Notes: generated by a model from the letters alone, not told the origin. 64,000 nucleotides of DNA from Liriodendron chinense (GCA_003013855.2 ML058459.1:1805050-1869049); one strand, 5' to 3'; positions 24,064 to 35,610 are shown, counted from the stretch's first letter. Translations and numbers: made by a program.

Positions 24064-24648
24064 TGTTGGATATGGAGCCTTCAATCTATACTCTCACAGG
24101 GGGTTTTGGGCGAACAACTAAGTGGTTGAGCTACCAAAACTGCCCTGTTTATTATAGATTGATTTCTAGACGATTTACAGCTAGTTCAGGTGACCAAACT
24201 CGGAGCTCGAGCGACCGATGATATTCGGAATAAAAAGTTAAAAGTCTTTGGACATTTTTATCGCTTTCAGGAAATCGAATGATGAGTCGGGTGCTCAACC
24301 GGGCGACTAACTGTGTCAGTCTCTACAATACAGAACGCGCAATTTTGCGCGAATTATTTCTACTTTCGGTTATTACTTACAAAAGTGGGTGTAATAGGGT
24401 TATATATAGGGTATCTGAGAGAGAGTTTTGGTGAGAGAGAGCTTGGGTTTTCTCTTGGGTTTTTCTTTGTTGGGATGTTCATCTCTTGTATAATTCTAGA
24501 TTCATAGTGCAGATCACTTTGTGCCGTGGTTTTTTTTCCACAAGGATTTTTCCATGTAAAAATACAAATTCTTTGCGTTGTGATTGCTTGTTCGATATGT
24601 GGTTTGTTTGTTTGATTCTCCTCTATACTTCCGTAAGGTTTCCCAACA
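24064..24648 (+). repeat. Copia 3' LTR
   Basis: 585 bp, TGTTGGAT...CCCAACA, collinear with the 5' LTR but with many substitutions and indels. A TATATATA word at 24,401-24,408, followed by an AGAGAGAG stretch and TTGTATAATT, is the likely core promoter. The purine-rich AGAGGAGATGATAAATGAAG some 50 bp before the LTR may be the old polypurine tract. Confidence 0.9.
24401..24408 (+). promoter_or_regulatory. TATA box of Copia 3' LTR
   Basis: TATATATAGG lies about 340 bp into the LTR. The counterpart in the 5' LTR is lost. This LTR could therefore drive transcription outward into 24,650 and beyond, though nothing downstream looks like a gene. Confidence 0.5.
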
Positions 24649-26537
24649 TCTTTTCCATCATTTTGTTCTTTAGATTTAAATTTAGTCTCTTTCATTTGAT
24701 GTAAGGATTGAGGCATATATGGAGCTTTATTTTTTTTTTCATTAATTACATGTGAATACTGGATTTAAACATTAATGGAATAATAAATGAGTAAATTATT
24801 TGAGTATGAATTTAAATTTTTATTATAATATCAATAATGGAATGATGGAATGGTAATGACGATTGTCTATGTTAATAATACTAGATTTTCTTATCTCGCA
24901 TGTAGTGCAAAATATGGAGTCTAACGATGAGTAATCCATTCTAAAGCTGACTAAACTCTTTCCTCAGCCTTGGGCTGTAGCCTTGGGAGATGTCCTATTG
25001 ATACCAACTCAGGTTCCAGTTGGGAACTCTACCCGAGAATTTAAGGGACGTTTATCCCTGAGTTATCTGATGTTCATTATCAACATCACATTTCAGATAA
25101 TAGCATGTATCTCAAAAGCATCATAAGATTCATAAATGCATGTTGGAAATATCATCTTCATGTAGTATTACTTACCTAAAGATTCTATTCTTCTTTTGAT
25201 TCGCTTAAGCTTGATTACTCAGCTAGTTCTAAATTTCCGTTCTTGTTGGGTTCTCCTCTAAGTGTTATTCCAATAAGTTACTTTCGTACTTCTTATGATT
25301 TAACCAACTATTATCCGCTAACACATAATTTTGACTATTGATTTGACAATTAGATCATCAAGCTATCGATCCATACCTTTGATTTAGTCATATCTCACAT
25401 TTGATTCATGATTTACCAATCTTAAAAGTTTATTTTGGGTTTATCTTCATATAGTACTGAGATCCTTTCAATCCGACCATTAAACTTTAATTAAAACTCT
25501 TGATTTAGGGTATGATCGGTTGGATATAAGTTTCTATATACTTAATCTTCAATTTTAATCAATTCATCCCTTGAAGGATGGTTATGACCAGTTGGATTGT
25601 TAATCCAAGGGTTTAGACACATTTTCTATTGTTCGGATCAAACTAGTTCATGATCTTATGATCAAGATCAAGGTTAGATTATATTGGGTTCAAGATGGCC
25701 CAATTACAACCTTAAGTGGATCATCGGGTCCATTCACTAATCAAGTTTCTCCTAGATCTTAGGAATCCTGGGTTTTGATCATGATTCAAGTGGGTTTGAG
25801 GCCAAGATTAAATCCTACAGTTTTATGTGTTTGAAAACCAATGGCCCATGTTGATTATGATCTAAGGATTGATCATCCAAGTTGATATTTTAATCAAACT
25901 ACAATCATATATGGCTTGCTATTGACACTAAGTTCATCATCATACAAAGTGGTCCACCTATTATCATCGTGGATCAAGATGATATGTTCATCCACTGTCC
26001 ACTATGAGTGGTGTGGAATGTCTATAACTAGATCCATAGGAACAGTGTGAAATACCAACACTTGATCACACATGTGCAATCGTTCAGGGTTCACACAATA
26101 CGTTTATCAGGTCCACATTGATTTAGGTCTACCTACACTGTCCATTTTTTCATCACTATATCCATGTCTAAAAATAGTAAATTTTGGTATACATAGGTAA
26201 CAGATTGTGGGTAACGAACTCAACGGTATGGATCACCTTTCTGTGGTGGGGACCCACTTATGCATCAGGGTTAAACAAGGACAACTTTCATGTTTTAGTT
26301 AAAACATTTCTCCCATAATATCTCGTAGATTTTGCATGAGTATACTCACGCTATTCAAGTATCTATCTTAAAGTGGGGGCCACACATGATAGTGTGCAAA
26401 CTTGATCCATTTATTGTGTTCCCCACACTCTGTTACTTTTGCAACAATAAAATTGTTCTCAAATGTTACCTAGGGTTCCATTTATAGATCTTGGACGGTG
26501 ATCCCCTCCTACACTATATCTTTGATTTAAAGTTGAC
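24649..26537. other. Non-coding AT-rich DNA, no gene seen
   Basis: 1.9 kb of DNA without a recognisable frame. From about 25,900 it contains loose words such as GTGGTCCACC, GTGGGGGCCACACATG and GGGACCCAC that resemble the cassette repeats at 4,390-6,440, so it may be an old DNA-transposon relic. Confidence 0.45.
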
Positions 26538-26712
26538 ATGTCTGTTGGGGTCCCAAAAGTCAAGGTCTTCGAAACAATGATTATGAGCAGGGTCCTCCAG
26601 ACGTTCGCCTGAGATGAGGACCATCCGTGCCCGAGACCAGAAACCACGACCGCTCATATGTCGGGAACTGTTCATATCAAGAGTGCTCGCATTCTGAGTG
26701 AGACCACTTCGA

Positions 26713-27096
26713 CGATCACGAGCCGAGCTAGTCGCATTTTCGAGATGCGACCGCTTTCGTCGAGCACGAGCTGGGCTGGTCGCATTTTTGACATGCGACC
26801 CTTTTCGTCGAGCACGAGCCGGGTTGGTCGCATTTTGGAAATGCGACCCCTTTCGTCGAGCACGAGCCGGGCTGGTCATATTTTTGATATGCAACCCCTT
26901 TCGTCGAGCACGAGCCGGGCTGGTCGCATTTTTGACATGCCACCCTTTTCGTCGATCACGAGCCGGGGTGGTCGCATTTTGGAAATACGACCCCTTTCGT
27001 CGAGCACGAGCCAGGGTGGTCACATTTTGGGGATGCGACCGCTTTTGTCGAGCACCAGCCGAGTTGGTTGCATTTTGGAGATGCGACCGCGATTCC
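26713..27096. repeat. Tandem array, 8 x 48 bp, each unit a hairpin
   Basis: Eight units of exactly 48 bp start at 26,713 and repeat every 48 bp to 27,096. The consensus begins CGAGCACGAGCCGGGCTGGT and contains GGTCGCAT-(6-7 nt)-ATGCGACC, an inverted repeat able to form an 8 bp stem. The arms co-vary only partly: GGTCATAT pairs with ATGCAACC in unit 4. Because 48 is a multiple of 3, spurious long open frames appear on both strands. These are not genes. Confidence 0.95.
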
Positions 27097-27589
27097 TCAC
27101 TTCTCTTTAAAGCCAAATTTGTCTACAACAGACCAAAAATGAAAAATTGAGCCAGTGGTGGACCCCACTGGTCATTATGATCAGAACCCTACAAATTTGG
27201 GAGGGTTACCTCAACCATGAAGAAAAAGGGCCAATGCATCGACTTCCATTGCAAAGCGGGCCCCGCAAGCCCTCCGTTTCGCAAAACCCAATTTTGCAAA
27301 ACATGAGTAGGTCAGCGCATCCAATTCATTTTCCAGCGCATCATGAAATTCAGTGTTATAGTCAAAATAGCGATGATCGTATATCATCACGACGTCCTGA
27401 TCCTGCGAGTAGTCCTTCTCGTAGCCGTTAAAAGGCGTCACATTTTAATATGCGAGCAGCTTGTCTCGCGAGTAGTTCCCGACTTACGAGCAGTCCTGAC
27501 TACTGATGGTTAGCGAATCAGGCATTTTCAGGAATTTCAGGATGTCGAGCAGTTCTGACTACACGTGGCGGTCTCCTATACCCCCCCCA

Positions 27590-27615
27590 CCCCCCCCCCC
27601 CCCCCCCCCCCCCCC
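27590..27615. repeat. Poly-C run
   Basis: 26 C after an eight-C run and one A, inside the solo LTR. The true length is uncertain because homopolymers are poorly resolved. Confidence 0.9.
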
Positions 27616-27826
27616 TCTCTTCATTTAAGAGGATAGAGAGAAGAATCGAGAGAAGGAGAGAGCTTGAGGTTTTTGAGCTCGCCGGAATCCCTTTTTCTGA
27701 CCGCCGGAAACCCTTCACCGATCACCAGAAATCCCACTTCCGACCGCAGCAGGTCTGGTGGAGAACCTAAAAATATATAAGTGAAGTAGCGCATCACGAA
27801 ATACGTTGAACAAGCTTACTTTTATC

Positions 27827-28157
27827 GACGCACTGACCCCAGCGCATCACGAAAATGCTCCAGTGCATCGCAAAATAGGCCAGCGGATCAAATAAATTAA
27901 TATTCCGAAGCTAAACATTTTAAGGACGCACTGGCCCCGGTGCATCACTAAAATACCCCAGCGGATCAGAAAAATACGCATTCCGAAACAAGGTTATTTA
28001 AGGACGCACTGGCCCCGGCGCGTCACTAAAATACCCCCAGCGGATCATGAAAATAGAACATTTTTAACAATCATTTTTGGACGCACTGGCCTCAGCACAT
28101 CAGTAAAATCAAACCAGCGGATCATAAAAATCAGCACTTCGAATGATCATTTCAACA
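27827..28157. repeat. Tandem array, four units of ~78 bp
   Basis: Units start with GACGCACTGGCC at 27,827, 27,925, 28,003 and 28,080, and each contains a CAGCGGATCA word. Spacing is 98, 78 and 77 bp, the first unit being longer by a ~20 bp insert (CTCCAGTGCATCGCAAAATA). It lies in the solo LTR. Related GCGCATC words continue back to 27,310. Confidence 0.8.
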
Positions 28158-29093
28158 CCTTCAAATCTTCATTTTATGACGTTTTCGAGCCTCGTTTGGG
28201 CCTATTTTGGGTATTTCGAGCGTTTCGGACGCAACGGAGCGGTCAAATAACTCATCCGGGCCACCCAATGAGCAGAACGCAAGCCTTCGGAGTTCGATCC
28301 AATCCAACGAGATGAATGAAGTGATTCTCCCGAACAGAGGCTGTTAGTGCCCAGAACCGTACTGATGTATCATCATTACATGTACTATCATAATATGACC
28401 CGGATTCAGGTCTGGACTAAGCAAATGGGACTATGGTTAACACGATAAACCATACCAGGAGAGTTCTAAACTATCACACACAATTTGTTAAAGACTGATA
28501 CTTCAAGAACAGTTGATGCCCTACCCATCCAAACAGCATCTGCTGGTTGAGTTGCTCAGGTACATACAACTGCAGATCGGTCTTCCCGCGGTCGCCCGTC
28601 ACAAATGACGGGCGCAGGCCCAGAGTCGCACACCTCGGTTAAAAACCCTGACAGTCTCAGCCTGTATCTCCGGTCAAAACATGGGACATAGACATCCGAC
28701 TCGTATAAAGATGGATCAGTCCATAACAAAACACAACAAATACAGGTCTCCGTGACCATACAAATACAGGTCTCTACAACCACACAAACACAGGTCTCCA
28801 CGACCTTGAACTTTGAGACCATAGTCCCCGCTGACTAGTCTTTTACCTTTTAATCAAGGGTCATCGATCATTCGATGTAATTAAGGGCTCGTGCCAGATT
28901 ACGGCCTGGAATGTACAAGATCTCAGGATCTCTGGAATAAAATTCGCCTTGCTATATCTCTTCTCTTGTGTACTTTTGTGAATGTTTGTGATTGTTTACG
29001 AATGTTTCCATTATTCAGAACCCCAGAACAACAAAAAAACACCCACATCTCAGAAGATGTCCTTGCGATCCATTTTCTAGTTCCAACAATGTC

Positions 29094-29742
29094 TCAAAAA
29101 ATTATGAATTTCGGTCCATAGGGAGACCTAGGCTTAGAGCAGCAAATGAGAGGCTTGGATTATTAACCCGAGGTGGAGTCCACACCACAACATGGGTCGA
29201 AGACCCTCTCACAGTCAGGGATGACCGGCCTTGGGTGTGCATGCCTAGGCATTAGGTGTCCCCTCCCCCCCCCCCCCCCCCCCCCCACTTAATATTTGGG
29301 AGAAATATCCTTCCTTATCCCAGGGGGATTTTATGGTGGTAGTGTACACATAGGTACATCTCCATACCACACTCATGCCACATCTAAACTGGGTCCCACA
29401 TGCCCAGATCTATGATCCAACCCGCGAATCTTACTTACCAATGAAAATAATATTAAAGAAAATATTATCATAACTAAGGATTATTATATCTAAAGGATGA
29501 TGAATCTTTATAGTGGGACCCATGATCTATCATTTCTATGTTGATCTAGGTCAGATCTGTCTGATCTTGGGTCCACCACAATGGTCCCCATCAATCCTAG
29601 ACTGTATGCAACTTTATATATATACTAATTTCATGTAAAATGATATTTAATATCAACATTGATAATTTGATCAATCTATGATCATCAAGGCCCAACAGAT
29701 TTGACGATCTAGGTCCTTTATCACAGAGATTATTACTATATA
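29094..29742. other. Non-coding DNA with poly-C run at 29,265-29,286
   Basis: No gene is seen. After the solo LTR the sequence holds CTAGGCTTAGAGCAGC...GGATGACCGGCC, then a run of about 22 C, then AT-rich DNA with GGGACCCATGATC-like words. Confidence 0.5.
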
Positions 29743-30771
29743 TTGAAATTGCGTCGGGTAGTCTAACACGACACTCTACGCATACACGTGCGGAAGCTTA
29801 AGGAGCAACTAGAATTATGCTAAGACCTAGGGGGGGGGGGGGGGGGGGGGGGGATTTTTAAAATCTTTTCGCCTACTAACAAATTTAGCAAATTAAACAC
29901 GTAAGCGATTAACACTTCGGCTTCTAAGCCTAAGTGGGTCCAATCAAAAGACTAGCAAATGATAAATGCAATTAACAACCTAGTCTAATTAATACATGTA
30001 AACTATTGAGGATGGATCAACAAAAGCTCAAGTTTACATGAGAAGTGAAAGTACATCATATGTGTGTGGATGTGCCTATCAAGTGCCTAGCATACATTCC
30101 TAACTAAGCATTCATAATTAACAAGTTAAACGCAATGCATAAAGAGAAATATGCTCAAGAACAATCACAAACACAAGGATGTATAGTGGTTCGACTACTT
30201 GTCTACTCCACTCCCGGTTCAAGTACTCAACCCCTTTGAGCACACCGGCATTCACTGGGGAGTATAAATCTGGTTTCTCCCAACTAAGGTGTTTTAACTC
30301 GGATCCACCCAACCAGGGAGTTTACAAGTTCCTCCCAACCTACACGTTTACACCCGTGTTGGTGGCTCCCCCTTGGAGACTTAGTTTAGGCCCGACAAAC
30401 GTGCCAAGGAACGGCTAATGTCCCTGAATTTAGGATCGGCAAACGAGCCAAGGGGTGCCTAATCCTAGTCTTTAGGTCGACAAACAGGCCAATGAACGGC
30501 TAACATCCTTGGATTTTAGGCCGACTAACAGGCCAACGATCGACTAACGACCCTAGTTCGAGTTTTTCAAACAAACTCTACACTCAACTCTCACAGAGAA
30601 TTGAGTGGATGGACTCTTAACAAGACAACCTTACTTATCAGATTGAGCCCCTTTGTAGCGCCACTTTGGGTTGCTTCTTCTCGCTCTCCCGTGCTTGAAT
30701 CAGCTCCCCTTGTGCTCCCCCGATCTTTGACGCCGCTGCTTTGCCAAGGCTTCAGCTCCAAGATCAGCTAC
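29743..30771. repeat. Repeat family R1, copy 2, truncated
   Basis: Collinear with 2,905-3,484 plus 6,738-7,090 (see those entries for shared words), but without the 3.2 kb transposon, which confirms that the transposon is an insertion in copy 1. A 24 bp G run at 29,830-29,853 stands where copy 1 has CCTAGAGGGTGGGTG. The right end is cut at 30,771 by a Gypsy LTR. Confidence 0.6.
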
Positions 30772-31990
30772 TATTCGCTTCCCCAAGTGTAGGGTTGCGA
30801 TGTAGTAATAAACTCGGTAAGACCGAGGTCGATCCACAGGGAATTATTTAGGAATACACAAATACTTCCAATAGTTTCTATTGAGAAGCTAACAACCAGA
30901 TTTGTAAGAGATTGATATAAGTAACAACTTTAAACTAAATCGGGAGTAAACAATTATAAAAAGGCACTAGGGGTTCAAGGATCCACTTGTAGCAATCCTT
31001 GATGCTCACTTCGCTGTGGTTTCTCACTTCCTCAACTAGAATCGAAATTAAGATCTATTTAGCCGGATGATAGATTAGTTAAACCAACAATCTGCCATAT
31101 ACAAGTTCCATATGTATGATTCACTCAATGTAAGTTAGGACGAGCATACTCAATTGCATAGGTCAGTCCCAATTTCTAATAGACTAAGTTCACAATCATA
31201 ACCATCATTAAATTCTGTCACAAGACAAAACTAGATTATGATTTGAACTTGATTCAAATCACACACACAGTCCCATACATACTACAGAACTCCAGAAAAG
31301 TAGAACTTTGGTAAGAAGTTCCCACATGAAGATCATAGTACTAGAGCGTACTCCAATTCCTCGGATCATATAGGTTTAGACTAGCACAAAACAATTAAGA
31401 ACTCAAGTACTTCTTCCAAACATCCATGAGTCATCGTAAGACTACGAAAAATTACTTAGAACTTGAATTAAACTTCAAACCATTGTTCATAAACATGAAA
31501 TCCAATCTTAAAACCAACTTAAACGAATTGAAACATCCTAGATTCACTACAAGCTTCACCTCTTAACCCTAGCTAAGAGGCTTAGCCATTCATGATCTAA
31601 GGAAACATGAAACAACTAAGAAAACCATAAAAATGAGAAAGCAAACTAAAAGGAGTTGTGGAACTCCGAAATCCACTTCCGCCGCCTCCCACCTTGCTCA
31701 AACCCCTCTAAGATACCCAAGGAACGATCCCTAAGTGTCCTTTTATAGTAGGGAGGCTCCGCAGCATCAAAATCTTTTAGAAATTGCGTAAGAGTTCGCA
31801 GTGCGCAGAGAAATTCGGGGCTTGTAGAACACGCCTTATTACGCAGACGACCGATCGCACGACCGGTCTCAAAATCGTAAAAAACGTCCAGAGAGTTTTG
31901 GGAATTTTCAACCCAGAAAATTAATTCAAGGACCGGTCACACGACCGATCGCAGCAGTTGACGATCGGTCGCATGACTGGTCTTAGACAG
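30772..31990 (-). repeat. Divergent Athila-like LTR, 5' part missing
   Basis: Minus-strand LTR of the same family as A, B and C: it begins TATTCGCTTCCCCAAGTGTAGG and holds 'AGGATCCACTTGTAGCAATCC'. It diverges more from B's own LTR (35,806) than C's two LTRs do from each other, and its palindromes read ACCGATCGCACGACCGGTC. It stops near 31,990, and by about 32,025 the sequence is reverse transcriptase. The U3 end, 3' UTR, integrase and RNase H are missing. It may belong to a different insertion than B. Confidence 0.7.
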
Positions 31991-33402
31991 TCCAGTGAAT
32001 TGTGGCCTCTGAGCCCCTCTGTTGAATGATCTAAAGTCTTTTATGAACCTTCTATAAAATCCGGTGTGTCCTAAAAAGGACCGTACATCTCGTATGCTCT
32101 TGAGTGGTGGAAGGTTAGAGACAAGATTGATTTTAGCCTTGTCCACCTCGATTCCTTTTTCTGAGATGATGTGACCAAAGACTATTCCTTATTTAACCAT
32201 GAAATGACATTTCTCCCAATTCAAAATGAGGTTCTTCTCTTCATATCTTTTTAAAACAGTTTTTAAGTACATAAGGCACTCATCAAAATTACAACCAAAT
32301 ACCAAGAAATCTTCCATAAAGACTTCGAGAAACGATCCCACCATATCAGAAAAAATGCTCAACATACAACATTCAAACATGGCAGGGGCATTGCACAGTT
32401 CAAACGGCATCCTTCTATAGACAAAAGTGTCGAATGAGCATGTGAATGTTGTCTTCTCTTAGTCCTCTAAGGCGATATCTTTTTTGTTATATCCTAAATA
32501 TCCATCAAGGAAGCAAAAGTGGGAATGACCCGCCAAGCTTTCTAAAATTTGATCAACAAATGATAAGGGAAGTGGTCTTTCCCTGTAATTGTGTTTAGAT
32601 TCCGGTAGTCAAGGCACATTCTCCAACTGGTAGTGACTCTGGTTGGCATGAGTTCATTGTTGGCATTGGCTACGATGGTTATTCCAGATTTCTTAGGCAC
32701 CACTTGAGTTGGACTCACCCATTGACTATCAGATATTGGGTAGATGATACCCACATCCAATAGTTTCAACACCTCGGCTTTAACCACCTGTTTCATGTTT
32801 GGATTGAGGCGTCTTTGTGGCTGCCTAGATGTCTTCGCATTCTCCTCAAGGTATATGCGATGAGTACAAATCAGGGGGTCTATGCCTTTAAGATCCGCAA
32901 TTGACAACCCAATGGCGCTCTTATGCTCTTTTAGAGTGGATATCAGCCTACTCTCTTGTTCTTCATCCAAGTGGGAAGAAATCACCACCGGATATGCCTC
33001 ATCTCGACCTAAGTATATATATTTCAAATAAGTAGGCAAAGGTTTTAGGTCGAGCTTCGAAGCCATGATACTAGATGGAAGAGCCTTATTTTCAGTCAGA
33101 GTCAAAGGCTTAAATGGTGTCTTCCATCTTTTATTATCAAGTACCGGCATAGAATCCAAAATGGCATCCATCTCTCTTATCATGTCATCATCAATCTCAT
33201 GAGAGTGGGCTAAACATGCCTCCAAGGGATCGGAATAGAATGTCAAGAAGGATGTGTCTTCCACGAATGATTCGATTAGATTTATTTCGTGGACCTCATC
33301 ATCAACTTCCCATGGTTGTTTGCATAAATAAAAAATATTCAGTTCGAATGTTATATTTCCAAAGGACATTTCTACCAGCCCATTTCTACAATAGATAATC
33401 AC
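31937..33402 (-). pseudogene. Element B reverse transcriptase (partial)
   Basis: The 286-codon stretch 33,402-32,542 carries 'MSFGNITFELNIF', the long linker with 'EMDAILDSMPVLDNKRWKTPF' and the RT start 'QWVSPTQVVPKKSGI'. After frameshifts the active-site region reads 'EVFMEDFLVFG': the first Asp of the FMDD box is Glu, which should abolish activity. The 3' end runs 'HTGFYRRFIKDFRSF' and then joins LTR-type sequence. RNase H and integrase are missing. Confidence 0.8.
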
Positions 33403-33413
33403 ATTTGAAGTGG

Positions 33414-34259
33414 CTAAGAAAGGGCAGCCAGTATGACAAGAATTTGAGCACCGATTCCTATCACAGGATGTGTATCCAAGACAATAAAATCCACTGGAGA
33501 GTAGAATTTATCGACATGGACAAGGACATCTTCAATCATCCCTCTTGGTATACGAATAGATCTATCATCAAGTTGAAGTGTGGTTTTGGTGGGTTTTAAT
33601 TCACCTAACCCAAGTTGTTCATTGACCGAGTATGGGATGAGGTTAACACTTGCCCCTAAATCGAGTAAAGCTTGTTTAATCCGGTAGTTACCTATGATGC
33701 ATAAGATGATAGGACTACCCAGATCCTTATATTTTTGGGGCACCTCTTATTTGATGATGGCGCTCAAATTCTCAGTCAAAAGTACTTTGTTGTGTACATT
33801 GTGCTTCCTTTTGACTATATATAATTCCTTCAAAAATTTGGCAGATGATGGTATTTGTTTTATTGCATCCAACAATGGAATGTTGATCTTCACTTGCTTA
33901 AAAACCTCTAAGATTTTTAGATTTTTATCTAAAGGTTTGGGAATCAACCTTTGGGGAAACAAGGCAGCCGAGATGTATTGCCTTTCCAGTTCTTTCTCAT
34001 GTAGAGTGTTGTTCGAGATATCATCCTTATTTGCAATTTTCGGATCATTAGGCTTTGGGGCCTTTACCGGATTGGATTTATCAATTGTTTTGTCACTCCT
34101 CAAGGTGGTGATAGCTTGAACATGCTCCATATTTTGGGACGATGAGCTGAGGTCTTGTATCTCAAATTGGGTTCTTGGGTTAGGGAGAGGTTGGGCAGGA
34201 AGTGTGCCTTTCTCCCTAACACTCAGATGAGATTCAACTCTAACTATTGAAATTTTCAA
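33414..34259 (-). pseudogene. Element B linker and protease
   Basis: 34,259-33,747 encodes the charged linker (KSNPVKAPKPNDPKI...). 33,743-33,414 encodes the retropepsin with 'ALLDLGASVNLIPYSVNEQLG', 'RGMIEDVLVHVDKFY' and 'PVI'. One in-frame stop (near 33,746) separates them, and the protease loses its C-terminal 'LGRPFLA' by frameshift around 33,420. Compared with element A, the residue before 'EQLG' is Asn instead of Tyr. Confidence 0.8.
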
Positions 34260-34457
34260 ATCATTGATGGCTTGAGATGAATTTTGGTTGAATTTTAATT
34301 ATTCTTGCATGAACCCATCGATTTTCTGAGAATTAGTCTTATTATACTCAACTTGGGCCGAGACGAATGTACCCAATATCTCCTCAAGCGTAGCTTTTGG
34401 GTTATTGTTTGTATTCTCTGATGGCCCATTCCTCCAACTGAAGTTGGGATGGTTCTT

Positions 34458-35610
34458 CTAACTAGAATTATACGCGTTCGAGTTTGGATTACTTAATAGT
34501 CGTTGATAATAGTTTATAGCATTTGATTGTTCTTGTAAAACTTCTTGAAATGCAGAAATTGTAGGACAATCTTGTGTTGCATGTTGGTTACCGGAACAAA
34601 TTCCATAAACATTCTCAACTTCCTTAGTCTTTTTCCCATTTCCTAATTCAATGGCCTCAACTTTTCTTATGAGGCTAGCCACACGTGCACTTATGTTTTT
34701 CTTCGAAGAGGACATATATAGATTCCTCCCTTTTCTCTTTGTTGGCTTATCTTGGGATTTGCTGGTTTAGTTGTATCCCAAGATTGTGCATTCTCGGCTA
34801 AGATATCAAAGTAGTACCATGCTTCCTCGGCTTCCTTATTCATGAACTCTCCATTGCACATCATCTCTACAAATTGGCACATGGGTGAAGTCAGTCCTTC
34901 ATAGAATAAGCTTATTACCCGCCAAATTTCATAGCCATGATGTGGGCATATGTTTAATAAGTCTTTGAACCTTTCCCAACATTGGAAGAAGGTCTCATCC
35001 TCTTTTTGAACAAAATTCATGATTAGGCAACTCAACATGTTTGTTTTATGAATAGGGAAAAACTTTTTAATGAACTCCCTAGTCATCTCAGTCCATGTGC
35101 CAATTGATCTTAGCCTTAATGCATGAAGCCAAGCCTTAACCTTCTCTTTTAGAGAAAAAGGAAATAACCTAAGTCTCACGACATTGTTAGATACGTTTGC
35201 AAAGTGCAACGTGGCTATTACCTCATTGAATTCCTTGAGATGTTGATATGCACTTTCAATGTCTAAACCAAGGAACTTGGGAAGGAGTTGGATTACTCCA
35301 GAGTTTAAATCAATATTTCTTGCATTGTATGGAAAAATTAAGCATGAGGGAGTGCTCGCTCTTGTAGGTTGCAAGTAATCGCGTAGAGTTCTAGGTCGAT
35401 GAACATTCTCAACCTCATTCTCTCCCGTTTCAGTTTGGTTTTGGCCCAGATTTTGATTAGGCCTAGGATCGGGTTGATTTTCAGCCATACTTTCATAAAA
35501 AATTTGAGAATTTAAACGTTTCTTTGCACGGGGTTCCTTATCAATCCCCTCAACAATCCCTCTTTCACTAATTAATCAGTTATTTGAATCCCAAACCTAA
35601 TGTGGCATGC
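34458..35610 (-). pseudogene. Element B gag
   Basis: The main open stretch (35,488-34,691, 265 codons) starts at the internal MAENQPDPRPN. The family start M-P-H-W-V lies upstream near 35,608 but is separated by a stop. Blocks match element A (TLRDYLQPTR, GVIQLLPKF, FFQCWERFKDLLNICPHH, FVEMMCNGEFMNKEAEEAW), with tryptophan preserved where A has a stop (KAWLHAL). A frameshift near 34,700 leads to 34,715-34,458, which holds an intact C-x2-C-x4-H-x4-C knuckle (CGICSGNQHATQDC, with the first C replaced by Y: VYGICSGN). Confidence 0.8.

Larger units (their letters stand above)
9425..24648 (+). mobile_element. Copia LTR retrotransposon (Tork/Tnt1-like), split by nested Gypsy A
   Basis: The element runs from TGTTGGAT to CCCAACA. 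It has two LTRs, a primer-binding site matching initiator tRNA-Met, and gag-protease-integrase-RT-RNase H in Copia order. The flanks TCTAT (9,420-9,424) and TCTTT (24,649-24,653) are a plausible 5 bp target duplication with one mismatch. Gypsy A at 12,011-22,027 interrupts the integrase region, so the Copia itself is about 5.2 kb. The two LTRs clearly differ by eye, with indels, so this is an old insertion. Frameshifts and stops throughout make it non-autonomous. Confidence 0.9.
26543..29088. mobile_element. Solo LTR (~2.55 kb) of an unidentified LTR retrotransposon
   Basis: The segment runs TGTTGGGGTC...TTCCAACA and is flanked by a perfect 5 bp duplication ATGTC (26,538-26,542 and 29,089-29,093). 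There is no coding sequence and no second LTR inside, so it is best read as a solo LTR left by LTR-LTR recombination, or a non-autonomous element. It contains a 48 bp hairpin array, a ~78 bp array, a 26 bp C run and a pyrimidine-rich stretch before TG...CA at the end (CTTGCTATATCTCTTCTCTTGTG). Long LTRs with internal tandem repeats recall Tat/Ogre elements, but the lineage is not shown. Confidence 0.75.

Noticed and set aside
26514..27150. Several 63-200 codon open frames on both strands
   Set aside because: They are created by the 48 bp tandem unit, which is a multiple of three, so any stop-free frame stays open on both strands. The peptides are simple repeats with no domain.
26713..28157. 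Regularly spaced repeats resembling a CRISPR array
   Set aside because: Units are head to tail with no unique spacers, in a plant retroelement context.
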